DNA of 64,000 nucleotides from Lyophyllum atratum (GCA_014905825.1 JACGCN010000015.1:496001-560000), one strand, 5' to 3'; positions 22,640-38,600 are shown, counted from the stretch's first letter. Made by a program: numbers and translations. The notes: generated by a model from the letters alone, not told the origin.

Positions 22640-24757
22640 TCACCATGTCCCGAGCTGGCTGCGCACCTTGAAGTCGCACCCCGTCTTAGCGCGAACCTCT
22701 TCCACAGTTACGCCCTTCGCGAGGTCAATGAGCTCCAGCTCGCCTGCTACGCGATCGACGTCAAACGCTGCCAGTTCCGTGATGATAGTGCTGACGGTGC
22801 GGGCACCCGTGAGGGGCAGAGCACACTCCTTGAGGATCTTCGGCCGGCCACCTTTCGCGCAGTGTTCCATCACAGCTATAACTTTCGTCTTCTCGGGATT
22901 CGAGACCAGGTCCATAGCTCCACCGATGCCTAACGCGAGACACGATACGTGAGAAGACGGGGGTGGGAAGATCGATGGTGTGTGACAGACCTTTGAGCAT
23001 CTTGCCTGGTATCATGAAGTTGGCGATGTCACCAGCCTGGGAGACTTCCATGGCCTGGGTAGCCGTAAGGGAGAAGTTTTAACAGTTGTAGAGGAGACTT
23101 ACGCCGAGAATGGCAACATCGACGTGACCACCACGAATCATAGCAAAGGACTCGCTGGAATCTGTAAAAATCTGTTTAGCCTAGGCTTATAACATGCAAT
23201 GAGGGATCGGACCGAATACAGAGGCGCCGGGGAGTAGGGTGACCGTCTCTTTGCCAGCATTGATCAGGTCACTGTAACGCAGAAACCTCAGCATCACGCC
23301 TGTAACCCCACGTTCCCATCGAACACACTCACGCATCGAGCTGCTTCTTTGTCGGATACGGTCCCATGCCCAAAATGCCATTCTCGCTCTGCAACCAGAC
23401 CCTCACGCCTTTCTCCAGATGCTCAGGCACGAGAGTCGGCATTCCGATTCCCAAGTTGACATAAAATCCGTCCTTAATCTCCTTGGCCGCCCGTTTCGCG
23501 ATGTAATGGCGCTGAGCCAGAGCAGCAACCTTTTCGGGCGAAAGAGAGGATTCAGTCGATCCGTCTTGTGCCAGAGTCACGATTTCGATATGCTTTTCGA
23601 CGGTGGCGGGGACGATGCGGTCGACGTATATACCAGGGAGATGTACGGCGTTCGGGGAGATAGATCCAGCGGGAACGATTCTTTCAGCCTATGTAGGTGT
23701 AGCTGAGTAAATCGATGTAGGCTGGGAAGATGTGATGTACCTCGACAATCGTGAGCTTCGCGTTCTTAGCCATGACAGTGCTGAAATTCTGGGACGAATA
23801 CCTTATGGATATCTTCAGTTCTAAGCCGCGATGAGCACAGACGGGGGAAGCTTACCTGAACACGCAGTTACCCACTTCGTCGACTTTCCATGCGCGAATG
23901 AATGCAACATCTCCTGCGATAGCGGGCTCCATGATATATCTTCTCCCGTTGAACTCCCTGAACTCCTTCTTGATGCCAGGAATTGCGACACCATTAGCCA
24001 TGCCGCCGTCGTTGTATCGCAAAGGTATCAAACCCTCTTCTACGGCTGTAGAAGCGCCAGTAGGGGTATAGAATGCGGGGATTCCAGCAGCATGAGCACG
24101 AATGCGCTCAGCCAGCGTGCCCTGTGGGACGAGCTCCAGAGAAATTTGACCCTGGAGATATAGCGTTTCAAATAACTTGTTCCTGTAGGGTTACGATGCC
24201 GAGTTAGAGGTCCTTCATGAGCTAGGAATTGTTCTCACCCTCCAGGGTATGAAGCGACAATCTTGGTTAGTTGGTCCGTATTGAGAAGTTTGCCTGGTGT
24301 AGAACGGTCAGGACCAGGGGATTACTTAGAATGCTCCGCGACGTACCTAAACCAGAATCGCCTGCCCCAGCATTGTTCGAAATTCCGGTTAGGTCCTTCA
24401 CAGTGTCCTTCCGCTTGGCAAGAGCAGCAAGAAGGGTATCTATCCGGAAAGTTAGATACATATCGTGGGCACTGACTAATTAAAGCTTACCAGGAATACC
24501 AGCCGCCCCGAAACCTGCAGAGTCGAATTGGAACGCGTGAATGGGGGGTATGGAGCAACCTAGGACACACCTCCACAGAGGAGCACCTGCCCGGATTTGA
24601 TATCCTTGACAGCATCGTCTGCCGAATCCCATATCTTTGACGTATTCGGCACGGGAATGTCAGTGGGCGTGCTGTACTTCCTGCTGGTCGACACAAATGC
24701 AGTCAATCGCAGAGTAGCTCCAGAGGCGAGTCTCGTCCTGTAGACCTGGGCGAACAT
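22640..24757 (-). CDS. Mitochondrial succinyl-CoA:3-ketoacid-CoA transferase (SCOT)
   Basis: Transfers CoA from succinyl-CoA to acetoacetate (or related acids) in the mitochondrial matrix. The start at 24757 gives an Arg/Ser/Thr-rich presequence with no acidic residues ([20 protein letters not shown]). The alpha domain follows with [32 protein letters not shown] and [14 protein letters not shown]. The beta domain shows [28 protein letters not shown] and [13 protein letters not shown], whose Glu is the catalytic residue that forms the CoA thioester. The end is [13 protein letters not shown] and a stop at 22640. About eight introns, all short; no frameshift found. Both domains are on one chain, as in eukaryotic SCOT and unlike the two-subunit bacterial enzymes. 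Confidence 0.93.
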
Positions 24758-25410
24758 GGTTGCCTTCGGTCTGAAGGGGTGGGAAATTGGGGCAGCTGGG
24801 AGGTCGATGTGGGGAAAGGAAGGGAATTTGACTTGGGCTTATGTAGATTTAGGATATCGATCCCATGAGGGAAACCCGATTCACAGGAACCATCTTCCGT
24901 GGAAGATCGGACCATGATCGGACGGACCAAATCCTTCTCCACCTCCGCACCTCGTGACAACTTCAATGCCAGCTGTCATACTAACAGCGCAGCGGCCAGA
25001 AATGGAGGCGGCGGTCGAGGATACTGCAAACGCGCTACCTGAAATCAGAGTTTGGCGGACCACTCATCGACGCAGATAATATTTTTGCTTTCTTTTCTCC
25101 TAGTCTCCAACATGTCACCTTTGAACCAATGGACGACGGACAATCGCTAAAGCCCCCAGCCTCGTGAACACCATCTTCCAAGCTCAGAACATCCCTAGCA
25201 ACCATAAGGAAAACTCAGTCTTGTTAAAGCAATGTTGAGTGACTGTGTTATCTGATAAGATTAATTTCAAGCTTTTTCCCACCCAAATTTATTCGTCACC
25301 CATCGTTCAACTTGTTGACCACCAACGCTGCAGATTCAAAGAGTCTTCGAGTTAGCCAGTAGGAAAACGCACGATATATCTAGGGGCACGGTGTCTTCTA
25401 TGGTCCTTCA
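24758..25410. other. Divergent promoter region SCOT / POLG
   Basis: About 650 bp between the two divergent mitochondrial-protein genes. No conserved coding sequence or tRNA seen. It could serve both genes, but no shared motif is obvious. Confidence 0.45.
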
Positions 25411-28400
25411 ATGCTCCGGCCTGCTTCCCAATTCACAAGACGACCAAGTTCTTACTTGCCTCGGTGGTTTCATGTCTCTGCAACCGATGCCCAAGCCTTC
25501 AAACAAAAGGTCCTCCCGCAAAACGTCGCTCCGAGCAGACCCACTAGACAGACGCCAATACAAACAGAGTCGAACGAAGGAGCGAGAGCCAAGGAAGATG
25601 GATCACCTCAGCAGCATGGTAAGGACCACATGTGTCTAATTTGTGCTCCTTTCAGTCCTCATTTCACATGACAGTCAAACGCAACGAGCTCGGGGTGCAG
25701 CTACTCTCAAGGCAGCTGCACTCGCAAATATTTCGAAATGTCTCCTTTCCTACACCCGACTCGTCGTTCGTCCACATCGCGCGCGAGCATCTTCAGATGC
25801 ACGGCCTCGACCCCACGCAGGGATCAGTCCTCCCTGATACCGGGTTTACCCTTCCCCAACTCCAAGGATCGAACCTCCTCGAACACTTCCATCGCATCGG
25901 CTCGCATGCCGCCGAACCGTGGCTTAGTCTCGCCAAAACATTCGTCTCTAGCCAACTCCCTCCCCAACCGGATGACTGGGAAATCCAGAGCGGCTGGACA
26001 AAGTACTACCACCACCCTGACGGCTCAAGCTACAGCGAACATGTTCCATATCCGATGCATGACGGTAAACCGGAGGAGATGCTCGCGTTCGACGTTGAGA
26101 CGATGCCCAACTACCATCCGTACGCGATCATGGCATGCGCAGCGACACCGAATGGTTGGTACTCCTGGATATCTCCCTGGCTGCTCGGTGAATCCAAGGA
26201 TCCCCAACACTTAATACCGATGGGCGACCCCACTTCCCCAAAGGTGATCGTCGGACATAATGTTTCGTATGATCGAGGCAGGATTCTGGAGGAATATAGC
26301 CTCGAGCCTACAAAGAACCGCTTTATCGATACTATGGCACTCCATGTTGCGGTAAAGGGCATATCCTCGCACCAGCGGCCTGCATGGATGAAATATCGGA
26401 AATCGAAGGAGACACAGGCCGAACAGAAGGAGGAGGCAGTGGAAGCTATCGTGGAGTTGATGGAAGCGGTCGACAGGCGTCAGACGGAAGAGATGGATGA
26501 TGTTAAGAAGGAAGAACTTCGTAGGCTTCGTCAGGATATGGAGGATAGTCTTCCGTCTCTCATGGGCGACGAAGATCCGGAGACAGCAGAAGCCGAGATT
26601 TTGTCCAAACGCTGGGAAGACCTCACCTCCGCGAATTCCCTTGCCGACGTCGCCAAGTTGCATTGCGGTATCACCATGGATAAGGAGATTCGCAGCGACT
26701 TCATGAAGCTCACCCCAGAGGACATTCGGAATAACGTCACTGAGTACCTTTCGTACTGCGCCAACGATGTCGATGTGACCCATCGTGTGTTCTCCGTCGC
26801 TCTTCCAGCCTTCCTAAAAGGATGCCCACACCCGGTGTCCTTTGCTGGTATCTTGACCATGGGGTCGAGCTTCCTGACTGTCAACGAGGAGTGGGAGTCT
26901 TATCTCCAGCGTGCGGAGGCTGTATATCGGGAGATGGAAGAAGGGGTGAAGGCCAAGCTGAAGAAACTGGCTGAGGACGCAAGGTTGCTTATGGATGGCG
27001 GCGAGAAGTGGAAAGATGATGTTTGGCTGAGTCAGTTGGACTGGACTCCTAAGGTCGCTGGCAAGTCGAGAGGGATATTTCCACCTGAAGAAGTGAGTGA
27101 TTTTTTTCGTGACTGGCCGCTTTCGATAACTTTGGATGAACAGGTTGAGAACGTTGCAACGTCTCTGGATTCTGAAGAACCGACTGAAGCACCCCTTACT
27201 ATTCCTGAAGAAGTGACACGGTCGACCGAAATACTTCCTTCATGGTACCAGGAGGTCTTGGCCAACCACTTCGGAGAGAAGACTATCGAACGTATTTTGC
27301 CACTTCTTCTCAAGCTTTCATACGAGGGTCACCCTCTGCAATACAATTACAAGGAACGTTGGCATATGGTAGTTGGCGATGAGATACAACGCATTTCGAC
27401 AGCGGGTGGCAAGAAGACGCTGCAAATGCTATGTTCGCGACACGCCGGTGTCCATCTGCAGAGCGGCGCAATGGCATCCATCGACTTCCAGCTTGCGCTA
27501 GATATATCCAAGGGCGATAAAGGAGAGGATGTTCGGACGAGAGTGCTGCAGTTGGCAAAGTCAATCTACGAAGCGGGCGAACAGGAGGATCCTTGGTTAC
27601 GGCAATTAGACTGGAAGCTCGTTGGTGGCGATGCTAGTACTTCGGGTACAAGCTCCTCACCATCGAAGCGGACGAAGAAGACACCTAAGCCCAAACCGGT
27701 TAAGCCTCCCCCAGTTCTCTGGCCCAAATGGTATTGGGAAGCAGCAAAACCCAAGAAAGACATGCCTCCTGGCACCCTCGACATCACAGTACGAAACCGT
27801 ATCGCCCCCTTACTCCTCCGCTTATCCTGGCTTGGATGGCCACTCTTCCACTCACGCGAGCATGGGTGGACTTTTCGCGTTCCTTCCAACTCCAATTTCA
27901 CGACACGTCTAGCACCCCTTAGCTTCTATGACCCAACAGACGACGCCCTTGCCGAGGCCTCCCTGCGCGGAGGTTACCTGTTCTACAAGCTTCCACACAA
28001 AGACGGAGAGAAGGCGAATGTCGGGAGTCCTCTTAGCAAAACTTTCATGAAGTTCGCGCAGGATGGAACATTGAAAAGCCCTGGGGACGAGGCTAAGGAG
28101 GCGTTGGATATGAATGCCCAGTGCAGCTACTGGATCAGCGCGAGGGACCGCATCATGAACCAGATGGTAGTGTGGCAGGATCCCAAGACCAAGATGGGCT
28201 TCGAGACTCCCAAATCCGACGAAGGGAAAGAAAAGAAATGGGGCATCATACTGCCACAGGTCATCACGATGGGGACAGTCACCCGTCGTGCCATCGAGAA
28301 GACCTGGTTGACAGCCAGCAACGCTAAGAAAAACCGCGTTGGGTCGGAGCTCAAGGCCATGGTTCGAGCGCCCGAGGGATACGCCATTGTGGGAGCTGAT

Positions 28401-29600
28401 GTTGACTCTGAGGAGTTATGGATATCCAGCTGCATGGGCGATGCACAATTCGGCTTACACGGAGCGACAGCCATCGGGTGGATGACTCTCGAGGGAACGA
28501 AAGCGGCGGGAACGGATCTACATTCCAAGACTGCGAGCATCCTCGGGATTTCACGAGATCAAGCGAAAGTGTTCAATTACTCGCGAATCTACGGCGCGGG
28601 CATGCGCCACGCAATTCTGCTTCTCCTGCAGTCCAGTGCTGGGATGCAGCCAGAAGAGGCGCAGAAGCTTGCCGAAAATCTCTACGCTTCTACGAAGGGG
28701 AAGAACACTCATCGGACGGATATCTTTGACCGCAAGTTTTGGTTTGGTGGGACGGAGAGCTTCGTTTTCAACAAGTTGGAAGAAATAGCGCTCTCCGATA
28801 AACCGCAGACGCCGGCACTGGGCTGTGGTGTAACTTATGCCTTATCCAAGGAATACCTCCCCGCCGAATTCGGTTCTGATTACATGCCATCGCGTATCAA
28901 CTGGGTCGTCCAATCCTCGGGTGTTGATTATCTTCACCTTCTCATCGTGTCCATGGACCACTTGCTCGCCAAATACGACATCAAGGCTCGTTATCTCATC
29001 TCCGTGCACGACGAGCTGCGGTATCTAGTCAAGGAGGAGGATAAATATCGTGCCGCGCTCGCATTACAGATCGCCAACCTCTGGACGCGCAGCCTCTTCG
29101 CATACAAATTGGGTATGGACGATTTGCCACAGGGAGTTGCCTTCTTCTCGGCCGTCGATGTAGACAGAGTTCTCCGCAAGGAGGTCGACATGCCATGCGT
29201 AACGCCTTCACAGCTACTCCCCATCCCGCCTGGCGAGAGCCTGGATATCGTTGGGGTACTGGGCAAGACTCACGGCGGCTCGCTGTGGAGAGATGGTCGT
29301 GCTATGAGCCCAGCAGCCCCGAAGGAGTTGGAAGGCACGCTCGAGGGATACTCTCCGCCTAACTGCCTGGCCCATCGCGCGGAGAACGCTGCCTTCGTTC
29401 GCGCCCAGGCCACATCGGATTTCGGCGAGGTCAAAGGGCTTGCGCAAAGAGTGTCTGGAAAGAAGTTCTCAGGTGGCATCGGAGGGGGAAGGCCAAGAGG
29501 CGCGAAAGCCAAGAAGCGCGCTCCTGTAGGCAACGGGGAAGGTGTTGACTGGACGGCGATGGTGGAGAAGGTGTTGGGGTCTGACCCGCTACGTCGATGA
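25411..29600 (+). CDS. MIP1: Mitochondrial DNA polymerase gamma
   Basis: Family A polymerase that replicates and proofreads mitochondrial DNA. The ATG at 25411 gives an Arg-rich presequence (MLRPASQFTRRPSSYLPRWF). A GT-AG intron at about 25619-25674 joins exon 1 to VKRNELGVQLLSRQLHS. Exonuclease motifs: AFDVET (Exo I, about 26088), VIVGHNVSYDR (Exo II, about 26245) and YCANDVDVTHRVF (Exo III, about 26755). Polymerase motifs: VGADVDSEELWISS (A, about 28390), KVFNYSRIYGAG (B, about 28566) and SVHDELRYLV (C, about 29000). A probable in-frame intron of 54 bp lies at about 27091-27144; if removed, the protein has about 1,360 residues, within the fungal range. The C-terminus is basic and Gly/Lys-rich. 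The frame is clean over 4 kb, unlike several neighbours. Confidence 0.95.
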
Positions 29601-29890
29601 CCGGGATCATGTCTGGGAGTCTTGTAATTTATTGAATTAACTTATTCTCGCGTAATACTCCTCATGCAGGGTTCCATAATTGCTTATACCGTACTAGTGT
29701 TCTTAATATACCCACTCCCCTCATCATCGAAGTGGACGAGGCTGACAATCGGAATTCGGAGTGTGTTCGGATGTCGATGACTTCTCATCGACACGAAGTC
29801 AAACAACGCGTCAAGTTCCCCACCGTGACCTCAGAATCTTTCTCTCCGTTACTCACTCACCACTCGGGCGCACATCGAACATATAAAATC

Positions 29891-31731
<1,841 letters not shown>

Positions 31732-31796
31732 GCCTGGATCGTATGGTGTATTTACGTTGTACATATTACTTGGAGTATAGGGTACGTGAAGTGTGC

Positions 31797-32515
31797 TCAG
31801 CCTTCACCAGCTCCATCAGCCGCCCCATCACCCTGGACATCCTTGTCATGAGCGGCAAGCCTCGTCCCATCTCCTGCATGCTCCCGTCTTTTCTTCTCCA
31901 TGACCACAAACGATAACACGACGAGATCGAGGTCGACTGAGCAAGGCTGCACACGGAGGAATGACTTCCTTTCACCCGCGAAAATCCCATCTCGGTTGAA
32001 TGCGGATGTATATCTTGCGATCTCCGCATTGTCACTAGAGCTACTGAGCTGCATACGGATCAATAAAATGAAAGGCGGAAGTGCGAAAAAAACTTACAAC
32101 GTATCCGATACCTCGTCTTTGCTTCCAACGATACTCAACGCCGTCGTTGCCCATAAAATAACGAGACCTTCGAGAACAGGGGGTAAGCCAGGTTCATGAG
32201 AGAAACAGGAAGAACGTACTTGCTGAAGGGACTGCGTTTGTAGAGGAAAGTCCTTGCAGTCGCACCGAGGCCCCTCTTCCCAATACACCTCCCTATGCCT
32301 CGCAAAAGGGGGCACCGAACGAACGTCGGAGAGCCCCAGGTCCCCCATTCGATCTCGGCGACGATGCTATCGGCTTTACAGTCGGCTGGGCGTTGTATCA
32401 GGGAGAGGGCTGGGCCGTTCATCTCTTTAGATGTGCTGATTTGGTAGTGTGCGACACCGTTAGGAGATACGAGGACGGTTCTCTGGGGGTCGTTCGGAAC
32501 GAGAAAGAAATCCAT
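31797..32515 (-). CDS. DUF6593 family protein
   Basis: Small basidiomycete protein of unknown function. The start at 32515 gives MDFFLVPNDPQRTVLVSPNG. The family core follows: VAHYQIST, DSIVAEIEWGTWGSPTFVRC, ARTFLYKRSPFSK, then across an intron SRYFMGNDGVEYRWK. The last exon contains LVVLSFVVMEKKRRE, the usual C-terminal strand, and a Gly/Ala/Asp-rich end. Three exons. The short EIEW and YRWK motifs are the main basis for the family call. It converges on HAT1. No signal peptide or membrane segment is seen. Confidence 0.75.
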
Positions 32516-33013
32516 CAAGGGCGAAGAGAGACGAAGAGTAACCGTTGAGCGCTCCAGGCGAATCAAGGTCGTAAACAGCGAAGAGAATTAGATGTCGTGC
32601 GGATAGTGACAGATGAGACCTGAGGAAGGCCTGTGTCCATTGTTTGAGCTCGACCATCAGGCGGGTCAGCACCAATGGTCGCTGGCCCGCCGGGCAGCAC
32701 CTCAATGAGATGACCCTGTGAAATCATTTGAGCCATTCCCCGTCCCGGGAGTCCACAGTTGCCCTTTCGTCGACAGGGTACTAAACTGGCCATGAGTGGT
32801 CACCTGGTGGTCACCCATCGTTGTTGCGTAGAGTGATGAGCGTGCTACAACGACCGACATCTCCATCAAGGCACCTGCCACTGGATTCCTTCCACTTTGC
32901 TATCAGTGCACTGTCAGACGAAATGAATGCGGTCATCGACGGCAACGTCAACTTGTCGGACTCCTCAGGCCTCAGGCCTCAGCACCCAACCTTGATTTTC
33001 CTCCATCTCCTCC
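32516..33013. other. Divergent promoter region DUF6593 / P450
   Basis: About 500 bp. A minus-strand open frame runs through 32563-32793 but has no conserved motif and would need to be an unsupported 5' exon of the DUF6593 gene. A duplicated octamer, cctcaggcctcaggcctcag, occurs at about 32965-32985. Confidence 0.4.
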
Positions 33014-35276
33014 ATGTACATCTTGCTGATTCTCTCGATTCTCGTTGCGTCCGTCTTGTTTCTTAGATGGCACGCGACTCGACGTGCCAAAATGCCTCCT
33101 GGTCCGACACACGGTTTCTGGGGCGACAACAGGAAAGATGTTCCGACTGTCCATCCATGGAAGACCTTTACGTCGTGGAATCAGCAATACGGTTTGTAAA
33201 CGTAGATGTGCTGCTCTCGCGCTACCTAACGAAGCTGCAGGGTCCGTTGTTAGTTTCTTTCTTGGGAGAACACCGGTTATTGGTACTGCGAGCTTGTCTA
33301 TCTATATGACCATATCACCGAGCAGGCTCTATACTAGTCCTAGGCACTGCTGAAGCAGCTTCGGATCTTCTTGAAAAGCGCAGTGATATCTATTCCAGCC
33401 GTCCCAGGAATATCATGGCGTATGTAGCACTTTACAGGTTCTGGTGACGCACGACTGTCTTATCCCGTCTAGAAACGAAATTCTCTCCGGGGGCATGCGT
33501 GGAATTGGAATGCCGTATGGACCTCGCTGGCGACGATGGCGATCTGTGCGTCCCAACATCACTCTAGGAAGGGACCCAAGGCAGAGCTTAGACTTTGATA
33601 GCTTCAACAGTCGGCGTTGAGCCTCACGTCTTCTGTGCAATATCGGCCCCTGCAGACCGTTGAATCTTCTTTGCTGCTCCGCGATCTTTTGAAAAGCAAA
33701 GATCCATTCGAATATCGATCTCACTTATTGAGGTTCGTTCTCTTCAGAGGCTGTAGATCCACCCAATCACTAAATTGGTATAGGTTCGCAATGTCCACAG
33801 TGTTCTGCATGGCGTACGGCCGCCGTATCAAGGGCTCCCAGGACGACGTGGTGATCGCGAACCAGAAAACAGATGCATGTAAGTATTCGCTCCCTTGACT
33901 TGACGTCGATTGAACTGTTGCGACATAGATTTCATTCCGTACGCTGTGTTTTGATTCATACAGGCAACTTTAACCTCAAGCACAATGACCGTTCAGATTG
34001 AAGTACGTTATACCATTTCCCACCTATCACGAAGCTGATCGCAGCCTAGTATGCCAGGAAAATATATCGTGGAATCCGTCTGTGTTGTCTATCCTGGAGT
34101 TGCAAGCCGCTTACATTGATTTTTAGTGGCCTATACTTTTGTATCTTCCAGTTGGTTTCTTTGTTTACTTGAAATCATCAGCGACTTACGCAGAAACCGT
34201 CATAGCGTTTTCTTCAGTGGTTTCGCTATGAGGCGGAAAGGCATCGAGCTATGGATACGGGGCTTTACATGTCTCTGATGAACAACGTCAAGGAACAGAT
34301 GAAACTCGGTACTGATCAGCCATCCATGGCGACGCACGCACTAGAAAAACAGGAACAGTTCGGTCTAAGTGACGTTGAGACTGCATTCGCTTTATCGGCC
34401 CCTTGGGCAGCAGGGGTTGGGACAGTAGGCTTGAGCACATGTAGTAAAGCGACCCATGAAGCTGATACCTCCTTTAGACTGTCTCCGCTATTGAAGTCGT
34501 GATTCGTGAGCCCTCAACGCTATATTTGTACCCCCATTTGCTCACAGGTTCCTAGTGGCCATGCTCCACTTCCCTGCGGTAATGCGGAAGGCGCAGGTAG
34601 AATTAGACTCGGTCGTCGGAACTCAACGCCTTCCTGGTTTCGACGATTATGATTCTTTGCCATACTTACAAGCACTAGTCAAAGAGGTGACTAGGTAAGT
34701 ACTTACTTTCTTCGTTACTGTTACCGTGCTAATCTCACCATCGTTTGAAGGTGGCGGCCTATCGCACCCACGGGTATCCCCCACTCTGTCACAGAAGACA
34801 ACACATACAATGGCATGTTTATCCCTAAGGGAAGTACGGTATACGCCAACATTCAGTATGCTAATCCTCTGCCCTCATACTGGAACATCCCTGATCTCAG
34901 ATATGATGTAGCGCTATGATGTCCGACCCGGAGGTGTTCCCCGAACCTGACAGCCTTCAGACCTGAGCGCTTCTTGGACATCCAGGAGACGAAATCGCAT
35001 AATTCGAAACTGGCTTTCGGATTTGGGCGTAGAGTCTGCCCGGGAATGCATATTGCATTACAAGCGATGTTCATCACGCTTTCAAGGTAAGTTGTTTGAA
35101 GCGATTGTTGGGGAGTTTGACCCATTAGGCTCAGGATGTTATGGACGTTCGATATCTTGCCAGTACTGGAAAATGGAAAGGAAGTATTACCATCCGTAGA
35201 TGACTTCACGACCGGATTGGTTACGCGCCCAGCTAACTTGCGGTATAGGCTTGTGCCTCGGCATAAGGCGTTGTAG
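33014..35276 (+). CDS. Cytochrome P450 monooxygenase
   Basis: Microsomal haem monooxygenase. The start at 33014 gives the membrane anchor MYILLILSILVASVLFLRW and a proline hinge (MPPGPTHGFWGDN). Later exons: VLGTAEAASDLLEKRSDIY with SSRPRN, GMRGIGMPYGPRWRRWRS, YRPLQTVESSLLLRDLL, WPILLYLP then RFLQWFRYEAERHRAMDTG, APWAAGVGT (I-helix region), LPYLQALVKEVTR (K-helix ExxR region as EVTR), PERF and the haem-binding loop FGFGRRVCPGM. The stop is at 35274. About eleven introns. One extra base near 34953-34957 separates PEVFPEPDS from FRPERF. A second irregular junction lies near 34498-34550. The canonical AGxDTT of the I-helix reads AAGVGTT here, so the usual acidic residue is missing. Substrate unknown. 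Confidence 0.88.
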
Positions 35277-35610
35277 ATCTTATCATGCTGGACGCTGAAC
35301 GAGCAGATACGGAGGCTGCGGCGTGGGACGGCTGATGTTGGAACAATGGGCCAAGAAGCGCACGCTGCCGTCCGGACCTTTGGTGACACTAGGACCGAAA
35401 GTCGGGCATACTGAATCGGTTTCGCCCATCCCTAAGCGGCAGTTTAATTGAAGTCCACACATTTATTATTTCCCTCTATGTAATTGAATGTGGCGATACA
35501 TGGCCGATGTATATAATTGTAAGATCTGGTGAATATCGACAGGATCCGTGTGGTCTAGTGAAAGCGAAATGAGATGCATACGCCGATACATAATTTAGCG
35601 ATACAGGTGA

Positions 35611-38600
35611 CTACCCTTGACATGGGTATTTTTGTACATGATCATGACAGAAGTGGAAAAGCCCAATAGTATTGCCGAAACCAGCAAGGGCATGGGTGGG
35701 AGCGATGAGTAGGGGAGTCACCCGGGTGAAAGGGAGGCGAGGGACGCAGTCTTCAGAGGATGAGGATGAGCACGGAGGGGCTCGATCTGGATTTATCGTC
35801 AACGCAGCGAGCAGGGAACTCTGTAAGCGTGAAACAGATGGGTCGAATGTCCATAGTTCCCAGCGTTCCAGAGTCGCTGTCGTTAGACCATGCGTCGATG
35901 CTGGTATTAGCGCGGACGCCGTTCCTCCTTGGGCTATACCTCTGCGACCGTGGTTTCCGCCTAACACCAATGAGGCGCCTTCCATTAACTCCCCACCCTC
36001 CTCTTTCGCAAGTGATATCCATTACTCGGACAAGGACAGCGTCACGCCAATAGGACAGTGGATTTGATAATGGTCTGGTGTCGGAGTCGTACTCGTCGCC
36101 TGGGAACGGGACAGTCAATGTCTCAAACGAACGTCGTCCTGTATCTTTCTCAGATGCTCTTCTGGAGTGAACACCGTGGCCAGATACTGGGAATGCTGAC
36201 GCTTCGAACGTCGTTGCCAGCCTCGCCCTTGGTATTGACGGTGACACCGACCCCAACTGAGACGTCGTGCTGTTGCTACGTGACCTTCGCCCAATGTTGT
36301 CGCGGGACGATACATTACGTAGCTGATGCCGTGAGCAGGAGCACCGTCTTGTTTCGTCGTTGACATACAGCCTGAAGAAGCGAACGACATAGTCCACTGA
36401 AAATGCTATGGAGACGCTTTCAAGTGGGAGTTGACCGCAGATAAAGCAAGTTTCGCAGTGCACTGGGGTCACACGCAAACGATTGATGCTTCCGTACACA
36501 TCGTCGAAAACCGATATGCACTCGCCATTCGAACCATCCCACAGCGTGATGAGGCCTGCCTCTGTGGCAACGGCAACTATCAGACGAGGGATGCCGCCCA
36601 GCTCTGCCTGACAAGCATGGACCTTGGACGCTGTGTAGATACCATCTCCCGCCTGGACGCAGAAATCCTGCGCGATCAACGGATCCCCTTCCACGGTATC
36701 GACCATTTCTAATGTCCCATCGTTCAGGCTAAACGCAACGAAGAAGCGGTCCATGGGGTATACGTGGACAAGGGAGCACTTGACGATTTGAACTCGACGT
36801 GAAGGGACGAAGTAGGTATCGACCAAACCCGTCTTCAAGGACCAGTTCGCAGCTGACGCCGCTTTCGTAAGTGGCCAATAGGATAAGGCCCGTTCCTGGT
36901 ATTGATGTGAAGTAAAGTTCTGTGACAGCTGCCGAGATATTGTCGAGAGCGAGCAGGGGTAGAGGGCGAATACGGTCTTCATCGAAAGCCCAACGCAGCG
37001 ATCATCCCTGCTCCTGTGCCCACCGCGAAATAATGGCCATCAGTATCGACAGCTACACTTGTCAGAGTTGAAACGGCGGACGAAGTGCTGGCTGCACGGA
37101 GAAGAACGTCGGCGGCATCGATGGAGACGTGCGTCTGCGTGTCCACTCGCCATATGCTAATCTCATTATGCAGCCCTACTGAGACGACGACGTTGCCATC
37201 TTTGCTCGCCGCGATGAGTTCAACATCACTTGTAAACGCCCGCGGAAGGGTAGAGAATGCAATGTGACCACCAAGGGCTTTGAGATCCTCTTCTGAGTCC
37301 GGCGCATCAGGCTCCGCTCGATTCCGCTGTGCCTCCAGAAGTTCCGCATTCTTCAGCAGATACAACAGCAATCCCCAAAGCGCGCTTGTCGTGGCTGCAA
37401 TGGGAAGAACCATGATCTTAAGCAGCCAAAAGCCAAGCTGAAACGTCCGCATGGAGAAGCGTTGTCGGGGTCGTACTTGGTACTTGACTGTGTCTGTCGG
37501 ATACGCACTAGGCCTGAATTTGACAATATTGGGAACTTCAACGCGGAGGTGGAGGAGCGGGGTGTGGATGTGGGCAGGATTTAAAGTCTTCCAGATGGGC
37601 CATGCACCAGACCGGTTGTTAAGTCCAGATTCCGCGATGTTCACTAGTGGTTGCGGGAATCCTCCGAGTTGTGAGCCAGTGGTCTGTTCATCGACCACCG
37701 TCGATGTGTAGGTTGTGTAGTATAGGGTTCCAGTGATCGCAAGGAGCTGAAACGACAGTCAGGAGTTACATACATGCCTCAAGACCACCTTTCTCACCAT
37801 AAGTAGACTGAGATTAGTAGTAGCACGACCTCTAAGTAGATTCTGGGTGCTGAAGATAAACTTTTGCCATGCCGAGCGAGGTTTCTTGGAGATGTTCTCC
37901 TTAGGAAGCTGTGGAATAGAAGGTGCAGCCGTTGAAGAGCGCAAAAGTTCATCCAGCTAAGGAAGGGAATGGTTAATGTCAAGCCTCTGGATTGCGTGCA
38001 GCGGAATAACCTACCGTCAAACGTTGGAGATCGATAGACAGTACAGCTACAAAGAACGTGTGTGCCAAGAACCAGTGTGCGACCAATACGACAATTGCGA
38101 AGGAGCAGAATTGGCGGATAGCACCAACTGAGAAGACCGCGATAACTCCCAGGATGGCGTTGTATGAGACAACTTTCAGCGTGTTAGACGTTCCCGCCCT
38201 GCTTAATCCTTCGGCTATCCGCTGCTTTACGGATAGAGTTACGGACGTCTTGCTGACCGCATCCACCTGATAGGATATGAATGAGCCAAATGTTCTTGTT
38301 GTCTAAATCAAATTTCATACCAGATTGAACATATTCTCGGCGCCAACAAAGACTATGACAATCGGAAGTATTTCCCTTCCGAAAGACGGTCAGGACGGAC
38401 CTATCGGAGACTCAAGGAGGGGACATACCATGGCACCATAGTGATCTTGAAACCGACAAGGGCACATACACTCAGACTGGTGATTGTACTGACCGCGATC
38501 TCCACAAGCGCAGTAAAGGTTACTCCAAGTCGCGAATGCACCGCGGTCATCTTCGCGACAGACCAGGCAACATATGCGAAAAATCCTATATAGGCCAAAT

